From contig OX352762.1 in NCBI GenBank assembly GCA_947095585.1, positions 90,515,749 to 90,579,748 of the forward strand: a stretch of DNA of 64,000 nt, written 5' to 3'. A program made the position numbers and the translations under genes. This document shows positions 44,964-56,640 of this stretch, piece after piece (within the stretch, counting starts at the first letter, position 1; every line of letters starts with the position of its first letter). The notes under the pieces are model-generated. The model was not told the DNA's origin. It searched no databases and saw only the letters and a program-made list of their open reading frames with translations. The stretch comes from Nephrocerus scutellatus. Its lineage: Eukaryota > Arthropoda > Insecta > Diptera > Pipunculidae.

Positions 44964-45683
44964 TCTATATATATAAAGTAGAGAATTTATTTGTATGTAT
45001 ATTTGTATATATACTTGTGCCTAACTAGCTCTGGAACGCCTTGACCAATTTCAACCAAACTTGGTATACGTATTATTTACTATGTGGAATCAAACATAGG
45101 GGGTGGGGGGTAGTAGGTTTTTTTGGCTGGGGGAGGCGTGGCAGGCGATTTTATGGTCGGACCCACCGTTTTCGGTATCACCGAGACGAATAGTGCTGGT
45201 AGTACACTCCTATGGCTGGTGGGTGACCGTTATTAGTGTTGATTCTATGGTTTTCGGGGTCGCTGAGTTGAATGGTGATGGTAAGACAGCTCTAGGGGGA
45301 TGGAGTCAATAACGGGGGGGTGGGTGATCGATATTAGTGTCGATTCTATGGTTTTCGGGGTCGCTGAGTTGAATGGTGATGGTAAGACAGCTCTAGCCGG
45401 ATGGTGTCATTTACTGAGGGGGGGGGGGGGGTTACCGATATTAGTGTCGATTCTATACTTTTCGTGGTCGCTGCGGTGAATAGTGATAGTAAGACACCTC
45501 TACGGCTAGGGGTTCGATGAAGAGGGAGAGGGGTGTCGATATTACTGTCGATTCCATAGTTGATCGCTGAGATAAATAGTTATAGTAAGACACCTCTTTG
45601 CGGATGGGGTCAGGGGTGGGACTGTTTGGAGGCGATATTACGTAGGCGGATTTACACCCGTGCAACGCCGTGCACTCAACTAG
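44964..45683 (+). mobile_element. Non-autonomous Helitron with 100-bp minisatellite, both ends present
   Basis: 5' end TCTATATATATAAAGTAGAG (44,964-44,983). The 3' end has a perfect hairpin with stem GTGCA/TGCAC (45,660-45,664 and 45,671-45,675), then CTCAA and CTAG (45,680-45,683). Flanked by A (44,963) and T (45,684), the A/T insertion site of canonical Helitrons. The core has four units marked by GATTCTATGG-like starts at 45,241, 45,342, 45,449 and 45,549 (periods 100-107 bp), each with TAGTGTCGATTCTATGGTTT and GATGGTAAGACAGCTCT blocks. The 720-bp element has no coding capacity. An inverted relative lies at 20,940-21,656. Confidence 0.88.
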
Positions 45684-46530
45684 TATACTATAAACCTGTT
45701 ACAAAAAATGTGTCAGCTCATTTTAGCAATAAATATATGAGCAATGGGATGAAAAACGACCAGCATTTAGGGGCGTTGAGGTTAAAAATTTAAGGTGACG
45801 TCACGTTTTTTACATTTCGCCTGAAATTAAAAAAATATAGGATTATTATAGTATGCCTTTAGAGTGATTATAGGATATATTCAGTCTCATTATAGGATGA
45901 TTGATGTTTTTATTTCATTTCATTTATTTTCATCAATGGAGTTTAAACTCTGCTGATTACATTTCAATGTGATTACATATATAAAAACAATTTTACAATT
46001 TACAATTTTTTGTAAATTTTTTTTTAAATTAATTTCTAGATAATATATTGCCGTCAACAGGATTGCAAATATCGTCATAAAATTTTATACATCCAGATGA
46101 AAATTAATATAACATAAATAATTATTTCTGATTTGTCTAGAAGGAATGTTGATCGGTAGACTAGCTAGTAATTCAGGGCAGTTAATATTATGTGTCAAAA
46201 TATCCCTTACAAAAACAATACAAGAGAATCTTCTACGTTTTTCTAATTTTTCCATATCAATAAACAAACATCGGGTTTCAAAGCATGGACAATTACAAAA
46301 TCAATTAAAATCCATTAAAGCGTATTAAGTAACATTCTTTAGAACTCTTTCGATTCAACCAATATGAATGTTGTAAATCGGAAACCAAACTACACAATAG
46401 TATTCGAAACTTTAAACGTCGATTGGTTCTAAGCACCTAAAGGACACCAATACATATCAAGACATTGGGCCAAAGATCGTCAACACAACAACAGGTTTGA
46501 GATTGGATCACCTGAATGCACTTCTTACAT
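45684..46530. other. Spacer without recognised features
   Basis: AT-rich. A short ATTATAGGAT repeat pattern occurs around 45,840-45,900. Confidence 0.4.
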
Positions 46531-47654
46531 TTACTCTATTTTGCTTTGCATGCATGGTTTTTTTGCTTTCAGAGTGGTCCTCCCGGTATGCCTACTCTGC
46601 ATTCTACTAATTCGAGCCAGGATCGAGTCGAACCCAGGTACCAGAGTCTGGTACTGCTCGATCTGTAATTTTCCTATCCGTAGAAGTGTAGCCTCTGTGC
46701 GTTGCAAAAGTTGTGCCAATAGTGTCATCTGCGGCAATGCTCAGGGCTAAACATAACCAACAATTATAACATCAACCCTCCACCCTCCCCATTGCATCTC
46801 CCACACCGCCCCTGTGCACTAATAATGTCCGACCCCCGACCCCACAAACTCAGCACGGCCAGCCCACTGACCATTCAGTTAATTCTTTCCAGATCCTTCA
46901 GAGGAACTGTAATGGCCTGCGAAACAAATTAAGACAGATCACCCACTATATGTTTCGCAATAACATCTTAATTGCTGCCGTGCAGGAGATCAAAATTCCC
47001 AACTCATACTTATTGACATCCTTTGATAGTTATCAAATCATTCGACAAGACAGATCCGACAGAGGCGGGGGACTCGTTTTTATTTTTCACCAGAATGTAT
47101 CATACAAATACATCTGACAGCAACCCCCCCCCCCCCCCCTGATTATCATCTTGAGGCAATGAGTATTTCAGTTAACACTGGAGATTTCGAGTTATTACTT
47201 ACCAATTTTTACATACCCAGCACAGTAAATGGTTATCAACCATCCTTACTGCACCTTCTCCGGGGTGAAAACAAAATTGTAATGGGGGACTTCAATGCTG
47301 ATCACCCCCTTTAGTTCTCCGCTCTCCCTGAGGATAACCGTGAAACTGCATTGTGGACATATTAGAAGAAACTGACTTTGTCACCTTGAATGAAGGTTTT
47401 CCCACCAGGATCACCTCTAAGTGCTCTAGCTCGCCTGATATCACAATAGCCAGCACCTCGCTATTAGGTTCCCTATCATGGCAAGGAGCACCAGCGCTTA
47501 GCTCTGATCACATCCCTATTGTGATCACAGTGGATGGACCAGACAACCTTGTCATATCTATTCAGCGAACCTTCATAAACCACAACAAACCAAATTGGCA
47601 AGGTTTCGCTGTTTTCGTCGATACAAAATTACACCAGTTGCCTTGTCCACTGAA

Positions 47655-47710
<56 letters not shown>

Positions 47711-48645
47711 CAGCACTACTACCGCCTTAACGGAGCTGACGACCCACATTGCGGAGGTCTTAACCACCGTCGCCCGCACTGGCGAACTGCTGTCGTGGCC
47801 CTCGATTTGTCCAAGGCTTTCGACACTATGGACCACTCTACTCTCCTACAGGACATATTTAATTTCACTCTCCCCGACTCCATCAAAAGGTTCCTGTCAG
47901 CTTACATAAATGGCAGGAGCGCATATATGGACTTCAGAAATTCCTGCTTAAAGCCTAGAAAACTTAAGATGGGAGTCCCACAGGGAAGGATCGTCTCCCC
48001 CATCTTATTTAATCTCTATGTCTCGATGCTCCCTACTCCACCTACTGGCATTAAACTGATCACTAACGCTAATGATTGCTCTGTTGCCGCCTCCGGTGGA
48101 GATGTAAACGAGGTCACACATGAGATAAGGAAAAGGAAACTCCACCTCATTGTTAAGTTACCATCAATGGAATAATATCCAGTCCAGACAAAATACAGCC
48201 CTTCGCATCGCAACTGGGTGCCACTCCATAACCAAGCCTGATCATCTTCATGACGAAACGTCCATGCTCACAACAACACAATGAACTGTTGTCAAAGCAC
48301 ATCCCCCATAAAAATAAGAGCGAAAAGTCGCTGCACAGGGAAACCCGGACAACCCTGGCACAACTTCGGTCGGGTTGGTGCCATATACCTCAGAGCTATA
48401 AAGCTCGCATTATCCCAATGATCTCTGCCCCGACTGTAACCTAGACACCCATACTTCCAACCACCTATTCCTCTGCCACCTTCACCCTACGGATTTGGAC
48501 GTTACAGATCTGTGGTCAAACCCTGTTGGCGTGGCCTCTTTTCTTGGCCTGCCAACATAACTCGATGACTAAACAACACCTTGAGTTCAGCAGGAACTTT
48601 TATTTTCTATCTGCTTTGCTTGCTATTAGCCTCTAGTTAATTTTA
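46531..48645 (+). mobile_element. I/Jockey-group LINE relic with zinc-knuckle, endonuclease, RT and C-terminus
   Basis: A leader frame contains a Cys-rich string (WYCSICNFPIRRSVASVRCKSC, here 46,651-46,716). The endonuclease follows in broken frames: LQRNCNGLRNKL (about 46,896-46,931), VQEIKIPNS (46,981-47,007), NKIVMGDFNADH (about 47,274-47,308) and PALSSDHIPIVITVDG (about 47,490-47,537). The RT keeps the motif A region VVALDLSKAFDTMDHSTLLQ (47,791-47,850), GVPQGRIVSPILFNLYV (47,971-48,021), and a damaged motif C where YADD is NAND. After a deletion the C-terminus reads ALRIATGCHSI, SWC-type CPDCNLDTHTSNHLF (about 48,430-48,475) and DLWSNPVGVASFLGL. The end has CTACAACAACAGCAGCAATA (48,743-48,762 region), probably the simple-repeat tail. 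An (AT)n tract replaces part of the linker. Confidence 0.8.
47657..47708. repeat. (AT)n microsatellite inside the LINE
   Basis: About 26 AT units between the endonuclease and RT parts of the LINE. Confidence 0.9.
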
Positions 48646-48769
48646 GTACACTGCGAAATTTAATAAGTTTATTTACACAACGAATAGGAGCTGAATTTTT
48701 GGAGGATTTCCTCTTGCTCTCGTTCCAGGCCTGGAGTTGCTACAACAACAGCAGCAATATTCGAAAATT

Positions 48770-49054
48770 GGTCTCACTAGCATTAAAAATAAGGATTTTA
48801 ATGTGTAAGCGTCTGTTAAATATTTAGAACTTTAAGAATTCATTCATTGAATTTTAGATTTTCATTGAATAACGCCCAAATCATTAACAATTGCAACTCT
48901 TTTAAAATTTTGGGCATTATATGAATATTGGAATAACACTGGAGTTAGACTATGGTGAACTGTAACAACTTTGCATTTTTCAAAGTTTAAATATAACTTA
49001 TTTAGAGTACACCATTGACTTAACTTATTCATTTCATCTTAAAATACAAAACAA
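48770..49054. other. Short spacer without recognised features
   Basis: Nothing recognised. Confidence 0.35.
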
Positions 49055-49530
49055 GTAAAAGTAAAAAAAATTCGTTTTTCGGGTACAAACTTTTATGTAT
49101 ACATCGAAACACGCCACTTAATTACAGGTATTTGGTAATACTTACCAAAATATCTGTTTTTCAGATCGAGCCTATTTCAAAGTATTTTCTTAATTCCAGG
49201 CTTCACAAAACACGCGATATCAGTCATACGTCATATATAAAAAATGCTATTTTGGACTTAGACACTTAAAAAATTTCAGCTTTCTAGATCGTGTGGAAGG
49301 TGGTTGAAAAAAGGACTTCAATTAAGTCGATACAACATTTTTTCAAGCCATCACACGCGCTACACGCGAAACGCGATATGCGTCACACGGAATATAAAAA
49401 ATGCTTTTTGGACTTAGACACTCAGAAAATTTCAGCTATCTAGGTCGTGTAAAAGGTGGTTAAAAAGGACCTCAAATTGGTCAAAAATACAGATAAAAAG
49501 GGGACACGTCAAGTTAAATAAAAGTTTTTA
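49055..49530 (+). repeat. ACACGCG repeat family, best copy
   Basis: Starts AGTAAAAAAAATTCGTTTTTCGGGTACA (49,054-49,081 region). It contains two units with ATATAAAAAATGCTxTTTTGGACTTAGACAC blocks and TTTCAGCTxTCTAGxTCGTGT at about 49,274 and 49,431 (period about 157 bp), each preceded by CACACGCG/ACACGCGAAACGCG-like strings. It ends near AAAAAGGGGACACGTCAAGTT. The alternation of start block, internal units and a distinct end resembles the Helentron-like repeats in plan, but the sequence differs. Class unknown. Confidence 0.65.
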
Positions 49531-49654
49531 ACTATAAGTAATGTCATTTACGAAAAGTAAAAACAAAATTGGTCCAATATGTCATCCTTGTCGAACGGCT
49601 GGCTTAGCCAAGATGACGTTCGAGCAAGTTTTGGACCATTTGTAATCTGTTTAT

Positions 49655-49830
49655 GAGGGCGCCGTGGTTTGGTGGTTATTGCGTTGTCTTCTGAGGTTCG
49701 ACATTAAAAAGCTTTTTAACCTGTCACAAATAACTGACAAACGTCCCAGAAAATGTTTCTCCACTCGCCTTCCGTAGGTCCCTTCCATTTGTGTGAAAAA
49801 ATTAATACGCACAACGCAAAAATTTAAAAA
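49655..49830 (+). mobile_element. tRNA-derived SINE, copy S4 (decayed)
   Basis: GAGGGCGCCGTGGTTTGGTG head, a decayed A box, GAGGTTCGACATT in place of the B box, then the body blocks CTTCCGTAGGTCCCTTCCAT and ATACGCACAACGCAAAAATT. About 175 bp, with the second half missing. Confidence 0.6.
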
Positions 49831-50988
49831 TTTATTAAAAAATCTTTTATATAGGAAGTAACTGATATTTTGGAGTATGTATATAAGTTTGACGTTTTTG
49901 TTACATTTTTGTTGGACTTGATATGCTGTAAAAAGCCTAGCGTCTTCAATTAGCAATTTATGAGACGTGTCCCATATTTCAGGCAAATCTTTGTAATGGC
50001 ATTATAACATCAGATTAGTCGTCTATGGGCCATACAATTCTCACCGTGCATGATATAAATTTTTTGATTTATTATTTTTTATCATCCATTTTTCAGGAAG
50101 TACATTAGAATGAGATTTTCTATAAATCATGAGGTATTTACTACGACAGTAATCTTATTAAACGTTTTCGAAAATACAATACTTACATGCAGCATCCTAC
50201 AGCATAATTATGTAGCAGCTCCTTGAATCGTATTAACTTTTTGTTACATATTTCCAACGAATGTAACATGCGGCATGTGTTAAAATTAATGACAATCGAT
50301 GCAATAAGAAGCACATCAAATAGGAAAAATAAGAAAAAGAAGATGCCATTTAAGGATGACCAAAGAAATGCGAATAGCGAAGAGTATTTATGTTCGAGTA
50401 TATCCAAAGACAGAGATAAAATTGTGGATGTCGACAGTGAACATATTTTTTCTATGTCAGTCGGCACACACTGCGATATGTGCTAGTGAACAAGCAGGAT
50501 GTTCCTAGTATACTTGATGGTTTTGTATACATATTCTTCTGGAAAAGCATCTTTTCTTATACACTTTTCTAAATAGATTACACGTCCAGAACTATTACGT
50601 AAACTTTTTATAAATCGTTATTGGCATTTAATTTGATTCGATTAAAATTGTGTTTTATTTCACATGTGTTGTGTATATTTGTTGTTGTGGCTTTAGGAAT
50701 TATTTGTAAATGTCACATTAATGTGTCATATATATTAACAAAAAATATTCGATTAAATGTGAAAAGTGTAGAAACCACTTCGATGGAATTTCGCCTTCTC
50801 TTTACTTTATTTTTGAGTCTATATTCCTCGACTTAATCTTAGACTTTATCTCAGAAATTGGTGTAGTGTGCATTTCTTAAGACTTCTTAAGAGGAAGATT
50901 GTTCCACTTAATATACTTATTTTGTAACAGGTACGTTTAGTCATCTGATCAATTAAAAAACTCCTTCTGTTATGACAACTCTGAATGT
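49831..50988. other. Spacer without recognised features
   Basis: Overlapping 87-94 codon frames at 50,183-50,486 on both strands have no recognisable domain. Confidence 0.45.
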
Positions 50989-50989
<1 letters not shown>

Positions 50990-51022
<33 letters not shown>

Positions 51023-51024
51023 TA
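50990..51024 (-). repeat. (TAA)n tail of LOA-A
   Basis: About eleven TAT/ATT triplets on plus (TAA type on minus), directly after the element's 3' UTR. Confidence 0.9.
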
Positions 51025-52217
51025 GGTGGGGCTAAAAAGCCCTGAGCACTGCGACCTTTAGGTCTATTGTGCGTCCCTGACGTTTTACCACATTATGTGG
51101 TTGCTCAGTTCCTTCGTGAATGCCACCACATCTGACAATGCGATTGGTCTGGTATTCGGCCATGGAACTGTATAGGCCTTGAGATGTTTTATTCTTTTCT
51201 GGGTGAGGGCTACGCATACGAAGAGTATATGCTCTGACGTTTCCTTTGCCTCGTTACAGAATCGGCAGCGGTCCGATTGGTATTTGCCCATTTTCAAAAG
51301 ATGGTCATGGAATGGGCCATGTCCTGTCATATACCAGATTAGTGTTCTTAGTGTATGGCGGTCCAGTTTGATGGCCCTGTCCATATGACTAATGTTGTAG
51401 TTTAGATGCTTCTTGGCTTGTTTCATCCCAGACGAAGAATTCCATTCCGCTTCGATAGTAGCGTTTTCCCACTCTTTAATTTCTCTGTTGATATGGCATT
51501 TGGAATAGGCAATGCTGGGTTCTGGGCCAGTGAAGATTCCTTCTACGCCTTCTCTTGCACATAGGTCTGCTGCCTCGTTTCCTCTGATATGCCTGAGTGT
51601 CCGGGAGACCACATAAGTGTGATTTTGTTGTTTTTGGCCAGTTCTTCTAAGTGGCGGAAACAGCTCCACGTTGTTTTAGTGTAAAAGACTGGATCTTTTA
51701 ATGCTAGCAATGCTGCTTAACTGTCTGAGATCTCATAGATCATAGATCATAGATCTCGGTTCTTCTGTACTTTCTTTTAGTACATTCCAGGACGCAGGCT
51801 TCTATTGCTATAGTTTCTGCCTGGAATACTGTTGGAGATCTACCTAGGGGTATTCGTAGGGTGATTCTGGGTCCGAATACTCCTGCTCCGGTTCCTGTGT
51901 TTGTTTTTGATCCGTCTGTATACCAGATGGATGCATGGTTTGGAATGGTACTTATGATATTTTCAACTTGATTTCGATCGGGTATTTTAATCGAAAAATT
52001 CCTTTTGAAATTAGTAGTTTTTATCATTAGGTCTGATGGTTGAAAAGTTACATATTCCAAGTCTATTTTGGTTACGATGCTAGAGTCTCCTGGTTTGTTT
52101 GCCTTTATTTGTTTAAGAATTTTCAGTTTTGTGGCTCTTGATACAGCCTCGCTTTTGATGTGTATGTGCAGGGGAGGAAGTCCTAGAAGTTTTTCCAGAG
52201 CTGCCGTTGGGCAGCTC

Positions 52218-52994
52218 TTAACTGCACCCGTTGCACTTTGACATATTAGTCTTTGTATTTTTGAGCGTGTCGTTGATTGCTCTTGTTTTTGACCACCAAA
52301 CCAAGGCCGAGTATGTGATCCTAGGTCTGATTATGCTTTGGTATAGCCAAAGGGTAATTTGCGGGTTTATTCCCCACGTTTTGCTAAACATACGTTGACA
52401 GGTAAAGTAAGCTTTGTTAGCTTTGTTTGTGATATATGATATGTGGGGGTTCCATGTTAGTTTTTTGTAAATTACGACCCCTAAATATTTGGCCTCTGGC
52501 ATTAATTGAAGGGTTTTGGCTTGGAATTGTATTGCTGGTAGCGTTACTTTTTGTCTTTTGGTGAATAGGGTACAAACTATCTTGTCAGGATTGACGCTTA
52601 GTCCAACCTCTTTGCACCAGTCTTTGACTTGTTTGAGAGCAATTTGCATGCGATCTGTTATCGTGCTCTCGAATTTGCCACGAACTACTAGGACTAGGTC
52701 ATCTGCATAGCTAATATTAGTTAGGCCTTTGTTTTCTAGACTGGCGAGCAGCTGATCCATCACTAATAGCCACAAAAGGGGCGATAGGACACCACTTTGT
52801 GGACAGCCTCTGGTTGCCGCTATTGTGATGCTTTCCTCGCCGAGTGAGGCTTGAATCTTCCTGTTTCTTAGCATGCTCATGACCCATCCTATGGTAGAGG
52901 AGTCGATGCCCCTTGATCTAGATTGTGTTTGAATTACTTCGAAGCAAGTGTTGTCAAAAGCGCCTTGTATGTCGATGAAGGCGCATAATAACAT
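52218..52994 (-). pseudogene. Reverse transcriptase palm/thumb fragment of LOA-A (258 codons)
   Basis: An intact open stretch of RNA-dependent DNA polymerase. Palm motif A FIDIQGAFDN is at residues 6-15, motif B region RGCPQSGVLSPLLWLL at 62-77 (usually PQGG, here PQSG), and motif C SYADDLVLVV at 95-104 with both catalytic Asp. Then come the thumb-region blocks WCKEVGLSVNPDK (about 133-145), AKYLGVVIYKKLTWNPHI and TYSALVWWSKT. The first Met is internal to the family protein and no true start is implied: upstream coding (53,242-53,030) is in another frame after a stop. It ends shortly after VWW, where the family continues with KSCPTAALE in the next frame. Confidence 0.85.
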
Positions 52995-53290
52995 TTCTTT
53001 GCTTCGAAGTGTGTCTTCGATTCCAGTTGTCAGATCATGTAGTGCTGTTTCCGTTGATTACCAGTCTGGTATGCGTGTTGGCTGGTATTCAAGGGAATTC
53101 GTTGGAGCGCATTCGACCTTACGTAATGGCCTCTTATTTTATCAGTAGACTTTAGGATGAAGGATGTAAGGCTGATAGGTCTATACGACCTAGTATCCTC
53201 GGGGGATTTCTTTCCTCCTTTTGGTAAGAACATAACCCGCACATCTCTCCTGAATGTATTTAGTTCAGGAAGGGTTTTTTAAACGTGTTT

Positions 53291-53599
53291 TTATTTGTAG
53301 TTAAAATATGTCTGGTAGTTGAAATTAGAATAATAGTTAATTCATATTTGTGCCCGTATTAATAAAAAAAACTAAAATGACAACTATGAAAGTAGTAAGT
53401 TCTTTCAATGTTTTTTAAATGTGTTTTTCTAGTTAGAACACGTCTTGTAATTGAAATTATTATTATTATTATTTGCTTCTGTATTAATATAAAAAACTAC
53501 CAGGGTTTGAGTGAGTTTTGAAACTATATACCTTCATAGTACTGTCTTACTTTTTATATACCACTAAATATTATTAATAATAATATTTGGTGAAGCAGA
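53291..53599. other. Spacer; palindrome at its right end
   Basis: AT-rich, with (TTA)n at 53,459-53,474. An imperfect palindrome at 53,562-53,592 (CACTAAATATTATTA against TAATAATATTTGGTG) borders the tRNA-like element. Confidence 0.45.
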
Positions 53600-53610
53600 C
53601 TTTTGTCGTC

Positions 53611-53682
53611 CATATTTTCTGGGATTCGAACTTCTCGCTCAGTTCTCCAACACATAAACCAATTCAGCCATGTCGTCTATTA
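53611..53682 (-). mobile_element. tRNA-like sequence, probably a SINE head or tRNA pseudogene
   Basis: On the minus strand: A box TGGCTGAATTGG (53,659-53,670) and B box AGTTCGAATCCC (53,621-53,632), spaced as in a tRNA, in a 72-nt block starting GACGACATGGC. No proper acceptor pairing is seen, and the flanks (CTAAATATT on both sides, one within a palindrome) suggest a mobile element. It differs from the S1-S4 head, so it is a second tRNA-derived family or a decayed tRNA gene. Confidence 0.5.
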
Positions 53683-53692
53683 CTAAATATTG

Positions 53693-55204
53693 CGACCCAA
53701 AAATATTACTAGTTAAGTACTGGAGCTTGAATGTATTCTAACATTATTACTGCAGTACTTTTTAAATAAAATAACGCAAATACCCCCCTTGGAAGCAATA
53801 AAAAACATCTGCATTTTTCGCAAGAGGTCAAAATCTGAGAAAAATTAAATAAAAATGTTAATAGGCATCATTTTGTCATCGCAGTTTTCTTCTTTATCTT
53901 TATTAGAGCGTCGACGCTTGTAATAGAGTACACATGTAGTAATATAGAGGGTTCTGCAATGTAGTGTTGTGGATTTTTTTTCAGAAGTAGTATCGCAAAT
54001 GCTTCTACGTATATCGACTTAGTAATCATTAAGGATCCGAATTCTGCTGTGCAATACGATCTCCCCCTAAATAGCCTTCTCTTTGTAAACTCTATCTACA
54101 TTATTCCACGCGCTTTATGTATCGCATCGCAGCGGTGTTTTCTGCGTATATTATAAAGCGAGAGTCTTTCGTTCGCAATGTATAAAATATCATCAAACGA
54201 AACATTACAAAGATCTTAACATCACTTGAATTAATATCATTTTGCTTTTCTTTTTACAATTTATACAAATGGGTTGTATTGTACGAGAATAAAAGCGATT
54301 AAGCACAAAATTACCCCAACAAAAAGAAATACCTGGGACTATCTGATATTTATATGGAAATATATACTCAGTCTTCCGCAAAAGAAAAGCAAACATTTTT
54401 ACAGCCAGCATTGGTAACCGCATTAGGACTTTCTTTGATGATTGAATAGCGAAACTAGATTTTACGGCACCGCAGCAGGCTATATTGCAGGAACTTGCTA
54501 CACCAGCAGCACTAAGTGGCATTTTACTATAATTACTATTTTATAACGGAAGTCAACAATTATAATGGTCTGTCTGCTTACTGCACATTCCTGCATGTGC
54601 TTGCAATAATTAACCTGTCAATAAGGTAGATATTAAAAAAAACATGCAAAATAAATTTCTTTTATTTATTATCATCAGTTTATGTATTTTAATTAGTGTA
54701 TTTACCATCTTCATTACAAGTAATAAAAGTTTGTGAATAAATAATCCCTTTGAGCATCGGAAATTCAACTGTAATTAGGGCAAAACATAATTAAATAGGT
54801 GCACAAGATGAGTGAGCAATAAGAATCAGAAGCTTTGTGGAAAGTTTATGCATTACGAGTATCTTAAAACGAGTTCACTTTATAATTTTGTTCAACCTCA
54901 TTTCAAGAAATTCCGTGATTCGTATTATTTCACAAACAAATGGTTGTTCGAATTCACAACCATCATTTTGCAAAAGATATATACAAAAGCCAGTGTAAAC
55001 TAGGAGAGTTTCACCATTTGTGCATTACGTGCAGGCAGTTAGTCTTTTGCATAATATAATTATAGATATGGAAAGCTCAGTAACACCAGCAGACGGAAAT
55101 ATCTAGAGAAAATAACAATAATTTTTAATACGAATGTTTAAAATTAAATTGCATTTGCAACTTAAAATCAAAAATATAAAACTGTGAAAAAACAGCCCAT
55201 AATA
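53693..55204. other. Spacer with one weak candidate frame
   Basis: Mostly AT-rich. A 105-codon minus frame at 54,522-54,205 starts in GC-richer sequence with a GT donor-like site after about 63 codons; it may be chance. Nothing else seen. Confidence 0.4.
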
Positions 55205-55595
55205 AAACAACCCATAAAAATTCGTGTAAATTCTCTAATCGGGAATACACAATGTGCAGATTGAATAAAATCGGGTAAATTTTTTAAAATTTTTGTTAGA
55301 GAGCCCCCGACCCCGGGGCAATTTCACTTCCAAATTTTTACAAAAAGTGTTGTCCATCGGAGATACATATGCGTATAAAATTTCAAGAAAAATCGGGTTA
55401 ATTTTGTAAAATATTTTTATAAGAGCCCCCCGACCACGAGGCCCAAGGGGGAAGAGTTGTCATTGGAGATACACATGTGTTCAAAGTTTTAATAAAATCA
55501 GGCTTTAAGAAGTGGGTTAAAAATTTATCACAAGATTTGGTGTTCCACCCAGCCAGCCAGACACAGGCACGTGAAGGTAATATAGAGAGTTTAAT
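55205..55595 (+). mobile_element. Helentron-like repeat HNE-10, both ends present
   Basis: 5' ACAACCCATAAAAATTCGTG (55,207-55,226), AAATTCTCTA (55,228-55,237), units at about 55,356 and 55,462 (ATCGGAGATACATATGCG; ATTGGAGATACACATGTG), GAAGTGGGTTAAAAATTTAT, a CAGCCAGCCAGAC microsatellite and the end GGTAATATAGAGAGTTT (55,576-55,592). Confidence 0.85.
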
Positions 55596-55629
55596 AAAAA
55601 GTTAATCTATGTATATAAAAATCAATCTC

Positions 55630-56640
55630 AATTTGGGTTCATCAACATATTTGGCTCTACAATCGGGGTCCGGCCCTGGACTCCCGCAAAAAGTATCTCC
55701 ACCGGTCCCGATTTTGAGCCAATGTTATCCAGTTTTGCATCCCTAAACTCTGGGCGTCCTGGTCTACGCCAACCTTCCAGCGTAGGCTTGGCCGGCCTCG
55801 CTGTCGGGTTCCATAATCCTACTGCAAAGGACTTTCCGAGCATCGTGGTAACGCTCGTAGATTTTATCATCATAGAGCCTCCGGAATCGTCCTTCCCCAC
55901 ATCCAATTCTCGGATCCATATGTAAATACTGTTATGACCATTGCCTTATATACCAGCAGCTTGGATGTTATTGTTAAGTTCCTGGATTTGAAGAGTCTTG
56001 AGAGACTATAGTAGGTTTTGTTGGCTTTAAGCAACCGTGCGCGTATTTCTGTTATCGGCTGCTACAGTTGACCCGAGGTAGATAAAGGATTGCATTTCTT
56101 CAAATTCGCCCTCCACTATTTTATTTGAGAGACCAATGTTGGATCTTCTTCTCGCAGAAGTGGCCACCATGTGCTTTGTTTTTCTCTCATTTATGGGCAG
56201 CCCCAGATTTTGTGAGCCTCCGCGATCTGCATGGAATCTTCCTCTACAGCTTTTGGGCTTCTACCAACGATGTCAATATCTTATAGAGAGGACTTATAGA
56301 GCATTGTTCCTCTCGCCGTTACCTCAGAGTCTTGGATCACTTTCTCCAAGGCCATGTTGAAGAGGATGCAGGCCATTCCATCCCCATGTCGGAGTTTGTT
56401 ATTTAATGTTGAATGGGCTTGATAGTTTTTATTTTTGATTGGCTTATAACATTGGTTATGGTTTGGAATAAGAATTCTCTCTACTACTGGCTATTCTATC
56501 ATAGGCGTCTTTAAAGTCTATAAAAAGATGGTGTAGTGAGTTTTGAAACTCTAGGCATTTTTCCATACCCTGCCTAAGAGTGTAAATCTGATTAGTTTAT
56601 GATCCGCTGGGATGAAACCACACTGGTATGTACCAATGAT
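55630..56640 (-). mobile_element. RTE-type LINE RT to 3' end (copy RTE-A4)
   Basis: Minus-strand counterpart of 1-1,105. The left end (TTGGCTCTACAATCGGGGTC on plus) is the 3' terminus, without the TGA-type tail. Toward the right come RWRRPGRPEFRDAKL-like C-terminal sequence, the LLVYKAMVI region (about 55,930), AENRNTRTV-type decayed sequence and, at about 56,500-56,545, FIDFKDAYDR (motif A). A fragment of about 340 bp at the motif B/C side is rearranged or missing. Many stops. Confidence 0.8.

Larger units (their letters stand above)
50989..53290 (-). mobile_element. LOA-type LINE, RT to 3' tail (copy LOA-A)
   Basis: Minus strand, 5' truncated at about 53,285 within the RT fingers (FLPKGGKKSPEDTRSYRPIS, 53,165-53,224). 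The RT palm is at 52,994-52,218. The RNase H start SIWYTDGSKTNTGTGAGVFG (about 51,890-51,950) has the catalytic TDGS, then AETIAIEA with the catalytic Glu, and a gap with a duplicated ATCATAG string. The C-terminus (51,669-51,085) has VSRTLRHIRGNEAADLCARE, the RNase H HxxxxxNExAD motif, and CRFCNEAKETSEHILFVCVA, a Cys/His knuckle. The 3' UTR ends in a (TAA)n tail (50,990-51,024), typical of I/LOA elements. Stops and frameshifts separate the parts. The 39.9 kb fragment is the same family. Confidence 0.88.

Noticed and set aside
45103..45312. Coding sequence in a Gly/Trp/Val-rich frame
   Set aside because: The frame is made by the Helitron minisatellite; each unit repeats the same words.
50183..50486. 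Opposed 87- and 94-codon frames as a gene
   Set aside because: Both strands are open over the same AT-rich DNA, compositions are low-complexity, and no domain is recognised.
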